A DNA stretch of 5,774 bases from an uncultured Butyricicoccus sp. (GTDB lineage: Bacteria; Bacillota; Clostridia; Oscillospirales; Butyricicoccaceae), in contig CAJUDU010000117.1 of the NCBI GenBank assembly GCA_910584935.1, positions 1 through 5,774 on the forward strand, given 5' to 3'. Every line of letters starts with the position of its first letter. Positions within the stretch are counted from its first letter, which is position 1. The notes below the pieces were generated by a model. It did no database searches and was not told the DNA's origin. It saw nothing but the letters and a program-made list of their open reading frames with translations. The translations under genes and the position numbers were made by a program. Shown here piece by piece: positions 1 to 5,259 of the stretch.

Positions 1-2
1 CC

Positions 3-734
3 TTATGATGGCGGGATAAAAATGGTTTCTGGTGGATGTTTCTCTGTATCGCTATAATGCCACCATTCCTTTGCATACCCTTTGAACCCGCTGGTTTCCA
101 TTGCCTGTTCCAGTAAATGTGCATGGTTTGCCGCAAGTTCGGATACATCACGATAATCACGGTCTGCCGCCGCGGAAAAATCATCAAATCCAGAAGGCAT
201 TTCAACTGGCTGCCCATCCAGTGCAATCAAAGTGATATCCACAGTATCCCCACGGGTATGCCCTGAATAGCCATTTGCTGGGTTTGCAACATAATTCCCA
301 TCTGGATAGGCTGCCCAAAGGGTATCTTGTGCCTGCGCGGAGCGAAACGCATCCCAAATACAAATTCCATATCCTTGTGGGCGCAAGATTTCCTGCGCCT
401 GCTTTAGTTTACAAACTGTACTATATCGCAGCCATGCGTCTGTATAATGATAAATCACACTGCCTGTGAAATTATTTTCTGTGGCATAACGCAAGTCCAC
501 AACAATATCTGGAATATAATCCTGCACCCGTACAAATTCCGTTGGGTCATCTGGCGGCACTGGCGGTGTTTCCGGCATTGCTGGTATGGGTTGCTGTTCT
601 GCCTGCGGCACTTGCTCGGGTGTTTCTGGCGTGGATTGTGTTGCCTGCACAGGTTCAGAAATATCCGATACAGGGTCTTGCTGCTTACAGCCCGCAAGCA
701 GCAGCAAAATACATAAAAACATCCGCTTTTTCAT
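3..734 (-). CDS. VanX-type D-Ala-D-Ala dipeptidase, predicted lipoprotein
   Basis: A 243-residue zinc dipeptidase of peptidase family M15D (VanX/DdpX), which splits D-alanyl-D-alanine. Seen: a lipoprotein signal with lipobox LAGC (Cys16), a Pro/Glu/Gln-rich linker at about 17-64, then the catalytic domain from about 68 to 235. SGHTRGDTVD supplies the expected zinc ligands His159 and Asp166; EWWHY supplies the catalytic Glu223 and the third ligand His226; Arg131 in WDAFRS matches the transition-state Arg of VanX. All key residues are present. The start ATG (732-734) has an AGGGGGG ribosome site 9 bases upstream and overlaps the regulator's stop codon (ATGA), so translational coupling is likely. 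Known VanX is cytoplasmic; the lipobox here places the active site outside the membrane, which suggests peptidoglycan peptide turnover or D-Ala scavenging rather than classical vancomycin resistance. No vanH, vanA or vanRS-like gene is in the window. The family is near certain; the physiological role is inferred. Confidence 0.93.
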   Translation of the reverse strand: MKKRMFLCILLLLAGCKQQDPVSDISEPVQATQSTPETPEQVPQAEQQPIPAMPETPPVPPDDPTEFVRVQDYIPDIVVDLRYATENNFTGSVIYHYTDAWLRYSTVCKLKQAQEILRPQGYGICIWDAFRSAQAQDTLWAAYPDGNYVANPANGYSGHTRGDTVDITLIALDGQPVEMPSGFDDFSAAADRDYRDVSELAANHAHLLEQAMETSGFKGYAKEWWHYSDTEKHPPETIFIPPS

Positions 735-1093
735 GGGCGATATCCCCCCTGCTGTTCATATGAATTAATTTTTTCATCCAACCGTTTAATGGATTGCTCC
801 ATTTCTGCCATACGTAGTTTTAACTGTTCCCGCTGATTTATCAGTAGTTCTTTCCGTGCTGCCATGGTGTCATCTCCCTGCTGATACAACCTGACATATT
901 CTTTTAAAGTGTTAATCTGTACGCCAGCACTCCGCATACATTTCATCAGTTCTATCCACCGACAAGATTCCTCATCATAATCCCGTATGCCGCTTTTGGT
1001 TCGCGGTACAGGTGGAATTAACCCAATGCGTTCATAATAACGCAGCGTATCTACTGATAAATCATATTTTTTCCCAACTTCAGTAATCGTCAT
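731..1093 (-). CDS. MerR-family transcriptional regulator, AdhR-like
   Basis: A 120-residue MerR-type DNA-binding regulator. Seen: the N-terminal winged helix-turn-helix (residues 1 to about 68, with the hallmark DTLRYYERIGLIPP and a GIRDYDEE wing) followed by a long heptad-like, charged helix at about 75-115 that should form the antiparallel dimer coiled coil. There is no C-terminal metal-binding loop or drug-binding domain. Cys52, in the segment KCMRSAG, sits where the single redox-sensing Cys of Bacillus AdhR lies (known for the family to sense reactive aldehydes); Cys44 is also present. The start is the canonical family start and has a moderate AGAGG ribosome site about 10 bases upstream. 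It is the first gene of a two-gene operon with the VanX-like lipoprotein and probably controls its own promoter. The signal it senses is not readable from sequence; aldehyde or thiol stress is a family-based guess. Confidence 0.93.
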   Translation of the reverse strand: MTITEVGKKYDLSVDTLRYYERIGLIPPVPRTKSGIRDYDEESCRWIELMKCMRSAGVQINTLKEYVRLYQQGDDTMAARKELLINQREQLKLRMAEMEQSIKRLDEKINSYEQQGGYRP

Positions 1094-1116
1094 TGATTTT
1101 TCGCCTCTTTCCTATG

Positions 1117-1149
1117 ATTATCCTATACCACAAAGGCGGCATGGGTCAA
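1117..1149 (-). promoter_or_regulatory. MerR-type promoter and dyad operator of the regulator-dipeptidase operon
   Basis: On the minus strand a -35 box TTGACC (1144-1149) faces an overlapping -10 region reading TATAGGATAAT (1117-1127). Depending on the hexamer chosen the spacer is 16, 18, 19 or 21 bases; 18-19 bases (TAGGAT or AGGATA) would fit MerR-type control, where the regulator untwists an overlong spacer. Between the boxes lies a dyad CCCATGCC-N8-GGTATAGG (arms 1138-1145 and 1122-1129; 6 of 8 positions match). It touches both boxes, as known MerR operators do. The exact -10 is uncertain. Confidence 0.55.
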
Positions 1150-1205
1150 GCCTTTGTTTTTTGTCGTGTTATCGTATTTCTTACCGAAAGTTTGCTGGCA
1201 CAATC

Positions 1206-1234
1206 TTGAATGCTCCCCGGATATATATTATAAT
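1206..1234 (+). promoter_or_regulatory. Sigma-70-type promoter for the SLH/FG-GAP surface protein
   Basis: TTGAAT (1206-1211) and a perfect TATAAT (1229-1234) are separated by exactly 17 bases. Transcription would start near 1241, giving a leader of about 65 bases before the ATG at 1307. This placement also argues against any coding start upstream of 1241. It is divergent from, and about 60 bases away from, the MerR-operon promoter. Confidence 0.75.
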
Positions 1235-1284
1235 AAAATTGGCACTGGTAAATCAGGGGGATGCCAGTCAGTAAAACCAAAAAC

Positions 1285-1291
1285 GAGGAGG
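1285..1291 (+). promoter_or_regulatory. Ribosome binding site with long spacing, selecting the ATG at 1307
   Basis: GAGGAGG is the only strong Shine-Dalgarno sequence before the surface-protein gene. It stands 15 bases from the ATG at 1307, longer than usual, but there is no in-frame ATG, GTG or TTG between them, and a textbook signal peptide begins at that ATG. The open frame runs back to 1154 by chance, across the promoter. Confidence 0.6.
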
Positions 1292-1306
1292 ATAAAAGAT
1301 ACTTTT

Positions 1307-3478
1307 ATGAAATCGAACAAAATCACCGCACTTTTAGGAGCAGCGGCACTGGTTATCAGTTTATGCCCAGCGCCTGCGCAGGCAGCCGCTGTCACGGTAC
1401 AGCCGAAATACTTATACTCCGGCGCATCCCACAGCAAATATACCAATGAAGCTTTATACGCAGCGCCAATTGTTACGGATTTAGACAACAATGGTACGCC
1501 AGAAATTGTAAGCATTTCTTCCGCCATTACTGTGACCGATGCAGCAAGCGGACAAATCAAATGGCGTGTCAATTCAGGCAAAGACCGTTCCAGCGCCTAT
1601 GAAACTGAACAGCATGGCAATCTTGGCGCGTCCTGGTGCAATGGCATTGTACAGGATATTGACAAAGATGGCTGGAAAGAAATTGTTTCTGTTCACTTAA
1701 ACTGCATTTCTGTGCTTGATCCCAGCGGTTATTTCAAACCTGGCTGGCCCAAAAATGTACCGATTGAAGGTTCTTTGCGTTCAGTCGCCGTGGATGACTT
1801 AAACGGTGATGGCAAAGATGAAATCATTGTTGGCGCGGGTGTCGGTTCAGAAACCAGCGTTTGGGTATACGATTGCAGTGGCAATGTCATGCCTGGCTGG
1901 CCACAGTTATCCGGCGCAGCCCTTGACCAGGCGGAAAGCTATGGCGTGTTTGCCAATGGCATCGCAACTGGTGACATTGACGGTGACAACCTGCCGGAAA
2001 TCATGGTGCCAACGGATAACGCCTGCATCCAGGCATACAATGTAGATGGTTCACTGGTGATGGCCAATGCGGAAGCCTTTGGCAATAGCAGTTGGGGTTC
2101 TATCCGTGCCTATGTTGATTATAATCACGAAAAAACCGTGGCAAGCCGCGGATGGGATGATATGCCCAGCGCTTCCCAGCCGCTGAATGAACGGTTATGT
2201 GCTGAATTTGGACATGCCGGTACAACCTTTACCGATGTTGACAACGACGGTAAAAAAGAACTGGTTGTTACTGGTATCGTCATTGACAAAGCAAATATCA
2301 GCAACGCCTGGTGGCTCAGCAGTGAATATATGACCGCTTACATTTTTAATGGTGACCGTACCCGTTACACCAATGCCGCCAAAGGATTTGACTGGACTGC
2401 TCCCCCGACAGGGCTTGGCGGACAACTCAAACATTCCACTGATTCTGTCGCTTCCTTTGTATTTTCCGAACCGGTTGCCGCTGATTTAGATGGCGATGGC
2501 GCAAAAGAAATCTTGTTTAATTCTTATGACGGCAAATTATATTGCTTTACACTTGACAAAAAACAGCGCGCTTATACCTTGCCCGCCACAACATCCACTG
2601 TTGCGGAATATGCAACCGAACCGGTTTGTAAGGATATCAACGGCGACGGTAAACTGGAAGTCATTTTTGCATCTTGGACAGATGGTCTTACCCAGGCAAC
2701 CACTGATGCAGTTAGCGAAAATACAGGCGTCAATGGTTCCATTTATATTTTGGACAGCAATATGAACTTGATTTCCCGCACCCAATTGCCGCAAACTTAT
2801 CCTGGATATGAAGGTTCTAATGCGCAGACCAACGGTTCCCGCGCAGCGCCAGCTGTTGAAGATATTGACGGCGACGGGCAATATGAAATCATCCTCAATA
2901 CCACTTACCGTTCGGTATGTGTATATGATATTGTAGGTTCTACCACGCAGGATACGCCTTTTGCCGATTTAACCGGGCATTGGTCAAAGGATTCTGTTAT
3001 GAACTGTGTGAAAAAAGGATATCTCAGCGGCACTTCCGCCACCTCTTTTTCGCCAAACGGCACTTTGACTCGTGCAATGGCAGCGTCTGTATTATACCGC
3101 ATTGAAGGCCAGCCGGCTATCAGCCCATCCAGCAAATATACAGACATTGATACTTCCCAGTGGTATGCAAACGCCATGCTTTGGGCAATGGACAAAAAAT
3201 TGCTTTCCGCTGATGGGGATAAATGCAATCCAAACAGCAATATTACCCGTGAAGAACTTGCTGTAATGATGTATCAATGCAAGGGTTCCCCCGCCTCACA
3301 GGGAACCTCCCTTAGCGCTTATACTGACGCAGCTTCTATATCCAGTTGGGCAGCCGATGCCATGAAATATTGTGTCAGCGCAAAAATCCTGCAAGGCGGC
3401 GATGGCAAACTGAATCCGTCCGGCAGTGCGACGCGGGCGGAATTTGCCGTGATGCTGACCCGCTATACGGCAAACTGA
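1307..3478 (+). CDS. Secreted FG-GAP/VCBS repeat protein with three C-terminal SLH domains
   Basis: A 723-residue exported, cell-wall-attached protein of unknown specific role. Seen in order: a signal peptide (residues 1 to about 26; basic MKSNK, hydrophobic core, cleavage near AQA); about eight FG-GAP/VCBS-type repeats between residues 53 and 531, each with an acidic DxDxDGxxE loop (for example DLNGDGKDE, DIDGDNLPE, DVDNDGKKE, DIDGDGQYE) that is expected to bind calcium and build a beta-propeller as in integrin alpha chains; and three SLH domains at about 551-597, 611-656 and 671-720. Known SLH trimers bind pyruvylated secondary wall polymer and hold S-layer or surface proteins in Gram-positives. 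No catalytic domain is recognised; an aromatic-rich stretch at about 262-385, between repeats 4, 5 and 6, could be a substrate- or ligand-binding insertion. The gene is monocistronic, with its own promoter and a hairpin after the stop. Adhesion, glycan binding or a structural surface role are all possible. Confidence 0.93.
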   Translation: MKSNKITALLGAAALVISLCPAPAQAAAVTVQPKYLYSGASHSKYTNEALYAAPIVTDLDNNGTPEIVSISSAITVTDAASGQIKWRVNSGKDRSSAYETEQHGNLGASWCNGIVQDIDKDGWKEIVSVHLNCISVLDPSGYFKPGWPKNVPIEGSLRSVAVDDLNGDGKDEIIVGAGVGSETSVWVYDCSGNVMPGWPQLSGAALDQAESYGVFANGIATGDIDGDNLPEIMVPTDNACIQAYNVDGSLVMANAEAFGNSSWGSIRAYVDYNHEKTVASRGWDDMPSASQPLNERLCAEFGHAGTTFTDVDNDGKKELVVTGIVIDKANISNAWWLSSEYMTAYIFNGDRTRYTNAAKGFDWTAPPTGLGGQLKHSTDSVASFVFSEPVAADLDGDGAKEILFNSYDGKLYCFTLDKKQRAYTLPATTSTVAEYATEPVCKDINGDGKLEVIFASWTDGLTQATTDAVSENTGVNGSIYILDSNMNLISRTQLPQTYPGYEGSNAQTNGSRAAPAVEDIDGDGQYEIILNTTYRSVCVYDIVGSTTQDTPFADLTGHWSKDSVMNCVKKGYLSGTSATSFSPNGTLTRAMAASVLYRIEGQPAISPSSKYTDIDTSQWYANAMLWAMDKKLLSADGDKCNPNSNITREELAVMMYQCKGSPASQGTSLSAYTDAASISSWAADAMKYCVSAKILQGGDGKLNPSGSATRAEFAVMLTRYTAN
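1463..2899 (+). other. Region encoding eight FG-GAP/VCBS calcium-loop repeats
   Basis: Eight acidic loops start near residues 58, 117, 164, 223, 310, 393, 443 and 519 of the protein. Each is preceded by a hydrophobic strand and followed by E(I/L/V)-hydrophobic residues (EIVSI, EIIVG, ELVVTG, EILFN, EVIFA, EIILN). Spacing is uneven (about 45-90 residues), with the widest gaps between loops 4-5 and 5-6. Seven to eight blades would close one beta-propeller; this is inference from repeat number. Confidence 0.8.
2957..3466 (+). other. Three SLH (S-layer homology) domains
   Basis: Three modules each begin with an F/Y-(A/T)-D motif (PFADLTGHW, KYTDIDTSQW, AYTDAASISSW) and end with a T-R-x-x signature: LTRAMAASVLYR, ITREELAVMMYQ and ATRAEFAVMLTR. 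The conserved TRAE motif that contacts wall polymer is intact in the third, conservatively altered in the second (TREE), and loses its Glu in the first (TRAM). Three SLH repeats is the usual number for stable anchoring. Confidence 0.9.
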
Positions 3479-3495
3479 TTCCGCGAAAAAAGTGT

Positions 3496-3557
3496 CCGCA
3501 TAGGGCAAATTGCCAGCTCCCCCTCTAGCAAAGCCGCCCTATGCGGCATTTGTTTTA
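3496..3557 (+). terminator. Hairpin downstream of the surface-protein gene, possible terminator
   Basis: An 11-bp perfect stem CCGCATAGGGC / GCCCTATGCGG (3496-3506 with 3536-3546) closes a 29-base loop and is followed by CATTTGTTTTA on the plus strand. On the minus strand it is followed by a six-T run (complement of 3486-3491), so it may act in both directions. The large loop, which holds a CT-rich AGCTCCCCCTCTAGC stretch, is atypical for an intrinsic terminator. Confidence 0.55.
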
Positions 3558-3560
3558 TCC

Positions 3561-3591
3561 AAAAATGCCGCAGGCAAAACTGCCTGCGGCA
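3561..3591 (-). terminator. Intrinsic terminator of the decarboxylase-fold gene
   Basis: A perfect 11-bp stem, TGCCGCAGGCA / TGCCTGCGGCA (3566-3576 with 3581-3591), has a 4-base loop. Read on the minus strand it follows the stop codon by about 20 bases and is followed directly by TTTTT (complement of 3561-3565). That is a classical rho-independent terminator for leftward transcription. Confidence 0.88.
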
Positions 3592-3610
3592 CTGGGAGAA
3601 GAAAAAGTGA

Positions 3611-4918
3611 TTATCCGTAAACTTTTGTGATACATTCGCGGCAAAGGTCAGTCCATTTGCGGAAACGAGATGGGTCATTTTGAATGGTATGGGTGTCTTT
3701 AAGAATCATTTCAAACGCGGTGCCCTTGCCGTCCTGCAAAAGCTTCATGGTGTAATCCCGCATAAAGTCCTCATCCCAACCGGAGGTTACATAAGATGGG
3801 TTGGGTTTGCAGGAGAATACCGCACGCATCCCAATCTGATCACGCATAGACGCGACATCTGCCCATGGGGAAACCGAAATACGGCGGATATTCGGGATGG
3901 ATAAAATATCCGGCAGTTTCTTTTCAAGGTTGTCACAGCAGCCATAAGCAGACAGCCCAAATTTAGAAAGCAGGCGTTTTTCATAATCAATCGCATATTC
4001 GCGGGTCATTTCCGGGGATACTGAAATAAACTCCTGTGATTCTGCAAATGCCCACAAATGTTTGAATGTCAGCGGTTCACCTGGCGCGGGAGCTGTGATA
4101 TCATTGGTATAACCATACCCGCCGGAGCCATTATACTGACAGCCATTGTTCATATCGAGCAAGCCCATATCAAGCTGCTGCTGATACAATCCGAGATAGC
4201 CTTTTTCCAGGATTTCAAGCAGTTTGTGCATTTCTTCCGGATAATCATACAAGTCAAACAGCGCATTTTCATAACCACGGATTTTTGTATAGGTTTCCAT
4301 CCAGAAGAATGGCAGATATGTTGTCCCTGTCCAATGTACATCCAAAATATCGCCCAAAAGCTCCTGATGGAGGGCAAGTTTACGTTTGGAGCCTTCTTCA
4401 TCATAAATGACTTTCGGCGGTACGAGTTTATAAATCTGGTCGATATCCTCTAAATCTTCAATCAACGGATCAAATTCGGCAGCGGTTTCATCAAATTTAA
4501 AGCCTTTTTTCCATACACCCGGGATAGAAGAAATAGTTGGCACCATAACGCCTTCATTGGTAAACGCATTATGTGCAAGCGTGCCTTCCATCGTCCAGCC
4601 GGTGTCAGAGATGATCTTCAGGCAGTCCCAACGGGTCTCTGCTGGAACATCATCGTTAATCTGTTCCGCACGGAAAACGCGGGCACGGAGTGTCCATTCG
4701 ATTTCACGCAGGATTTCATCTTCACAGACCAGTGTTTCCGGCGGGATCGCTTCGCGCCAAGCGCCTTCTGGTGAACAGTCAATCACTGGCTGATCGGTTT
4801 TTAGATCGTTATGCGCATACCACAGCTTGCGGCGCTCTTCCATAATGGGTTGGTTTGCAAGTTCAGCAAGACGCTTTGCCAGTTCGCGGATGACTGATTT
4901 TTCTTTCTCGTTATACAT
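3611..4918 (-). CDS. Uroporphyrinogen decarboxylase-superfamily protein (URO-D/MtaA fold), function unknown
   Basis: A 435-residue cytoplasmic protein resembling the diverged URO-D-like proteins common in anaerobic Firmicutes, a superfamily that also includes the corrinoid methyltransferases MtaA, MtbA and CmuA. Seen: a helical N-terminal extension (about 1-90), then a barrel-like region ending in the family-type block YGCCDN (325-330), IPNIRRISVSPWADV (about 341-355) and CKPNPSYV (370-377), and a final KDTHT motif (407-411). The HemE signature (the N-terminal RQAGR-type motif) is absent, so it should not be haem biosynthesis. The MtaA zinc motif His-x-Cys appears as Tyr-Gly-Cys-Cys, so zinc-thiolate chemistry is possible but altered. 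The start is set at the second ATG (4916-4918): AGGAG lies 7 bases before it but only 1 base before the upstream ATG (4922-4924), which would add Met-Ala. It is divergent from an AraC-type gene that may regulate it. Substrate unknown; methyl transfer is a superfamily-based guess. Confidence 0.82.
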   Translation of the reverse strand: MYNEKEKSVIRELAKRLAELANQPIMEERRKLWYAHNDLKTDQPVIDCSPEGAWREAIPPETLVCEDEILREIEWTLRARVFRAEQINDDVPAETRWDCLKIISDTGWTMEGTLAHNAFTNEGVMVPTISSIPGVWKKGFKFDETAAEFDPLIEDLEDIDQIYKLVPPKVIYDEEGSKRKLALHQELLGDILDVHWTGTTYLPFFWMETYTKIRGYENALFDLYDYPEEMHKLLEILEKGYLGLYQQQLDMGLLDMNNGCQYNGSGGYGYTNDITAPAPGEPLTFKHLWAFAESQEFISVSPEMTREYAIDYEKRLLSKFGLSAYGCCDNLEKKLPDILSIPNIRRISVSPWADVASMRDQIGMRAVFSCKPNPSYVTSGWDEDFMRDYTMKLLQDGKGTAFEMILKDTHTIQNDPSRFRKWTDLCRECITKVYG

Positions 4919-4925
4919 AGCCATT

Positions 4926-4930
4926 CTCCT
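4926..4930 (-). promoter_or_regulatory. Ribosome binding site deciding the start of the decarboxylase-fold gene
   Basis: AGGAG on the minus strand stands 7 bases from the ATG at 4916-4918 and 1 base from the ATG at 4922-4924. The first distance is functional, the second is not, which favours the shorter protein. Confidence 0.75.
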
Positions 4931-4984
4931 TTTTTTGCAGCAATAATTTATTGATTTTGTTTTTATAGGACTTGATTTCGGTTG

Positions 4985-5013
4985 AATATAATTTATTTAT
5001 CCTGCTTTTTAAA
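4985..5013 (-). promoter_or_regulatory. Candidate proximal promoter for the decarboxylase-fold gene
   Basis: On the minus strand TTTAAA (5008-5013) and TATATT (4985-4990) are 17 bases apart. The -35 box is weak (4 of 6 consensus positions), as expected of an activator-dependent promoter; the leader would be about 60 bases. In an AT-rich stretch a chance match is quite possible. Confidence 0.35.
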
Positions 5014-5030
5014 GCCGCGTTTTAGATGAA

Positions 5031-5047
5031 AGCAATCGCAGCAATCG
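5031..5047. repeat. Tandem AGCAATCG direct repeat, possible regulator half-sites
   Basis: AGCAATCG occurs at 5031-5038 and again at 5040-5047, a 9-base period. The second copy runs into the palindrome CAATCGATTG (5042-5051). The pair lies just upstream of the proximal leftward promoter candidate, a usual place for an activator site. No protein can be assigned to it from sequence. Confidence 0.4.
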
Positions 5048-5091
5048 ATTGGTTTTATGCTGTTTTTGTTCTCTCTCTTTTTGTTGAATAT

Positions 5092-5100
5092 AGTATAGCA
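5092..5100 (-). promoter_or_regulatory. Candidate distal extended -10 promoter for the decarboxylase-fold gene
   Basis: The minus strand reads TGCTATACT, an extended -10 box (TGn plus 5 of 6 consensus bases). No good -35 is seen 17 bases upstream. Transcription from here would give a leader of about 165 bases. The upstream ACGCAAT copy at 5100-5106 abuts it, so a regulator bound there would meet the polymerase. Confidence 0.4.
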
Positions 5101-5143
5101 CGCAATAATATATTTCTGTTAGAATAAAACCTTATCAGAATTA

Positions 5144-5177
5144 GCACAAAACGCAATTATTTTATTGTGCTTTGTGC
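5144..5177. repeat. Inverted repeat with 14-base arms, candidate operator
   Basis: GCACAAAACGCAAT (5144-5157) and ATTGTGCTTTGTGC (5164-5177) are inverted repeats matching at 12 of 14 positions around a 6-base centre (TATTTT). It lies about 68 bases upstream of the predicted AraC-gene transcription start and about 75 bases upstream of the distal leftward start, as a shared operator would. As RNA it could also fold into a hairpin, but no T-run follows on either strand that would make it a good terminator. Confidence 0.55.
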
Positions 5178-5194
5178 AAACTTTATAAATTCGT

Positions 5195-5222
5195 TTTTTG
5201 TATTTATGCTATCTGCTATAAT
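5195..5222 (+). promoter_or_regulatory. Extended -10 promoter for the AraC-type regulator
   Basis: A perfect TATAAT (5217-5222) is preceded by TGC, giving an extended -10 box. The best -35, TTTTTG (5195-5200), is poor, with a 16-base spacer. Transcription would start near 5229, about 31 bases before the ATG at 5260. Confidence 0.6.
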
Positions 5223-5259
5223 TCATCAATCTTGCTTTTTTGAAAGGAGGGCTTTTCGC

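Larger units (their letters stand above)
4919..5259. promoter_or_regulatory. Divergent intergenic control region between enzyme and AraC-type genes
   Basis: A 341-base AT-rich gap with no credible gene in either strand. It holds candidate promoters for both flanking genes, an AGCAATCG direct repeat, a 10-base palindrome CAATCGATTG (5042-5051), a CT-rich run (5069-5082, purine-rich on the minus strand), a large inverted repeat (5144-5177) and a repeated ACGCAAT word (5100-5106 and 5151-5157). The size and the amount of symmetry are more than two simple promoters need, which points to regulated, probably AraC-type, control. Confidence 0.6.

Noticed and set aside
3..734. Glycopeptide-resistance gene cluster
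   Set aside because: Only the VanX-type dipeptidase is present; no VanH dehydrogenase, D-Ala-D-Lac/Ser ligase or VanRS pair is adjacent within the window, and the protein is predicted to be extracytoplasmic.
1239..1268. Possible small hairpin or riboswitch in the surface-protein leader (TGGCA...TGCCA, ACTGG...CCAGT)
   Set aside because: The two 5-bp pairings are mutually shifted with long loops, the leader is only about 65 bases, and no known riboswitch core is recognisable.
1154..1306. Open frame extending the surface protein upstream by 51 codons
   Set aside because: This stretch contains the promoter (1206-1234) and the ribosome site (1285-1291), and the signal peptide begins at the ATG at 1307; the upstream reading is chance.
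1463..2899. Dockerin domains suggested by the DxDxDG loops
   Set aside because: Dockerins have two paired 22-residue segments with following helices; here there are eight spread loops, each flanked by beta-strand-like hydrophobic stretches, fitting FG-GAP/VCBS repeats.
4058..4453. 131-codon plus-strand open frame opposite the decarboxylase-fold gene
   Set aside because: It lies wholly antisense to a gene with clear family motifs, has no ribosome site, and has no recognisable protein character.
3611..4918. HemE, uroporphyrinogen decarboxylase of haem synthesis
   Set aside because: The N-terminal RQAGR-type signature is absent, the protein is longer than HemE, and no haem genes are nearby.
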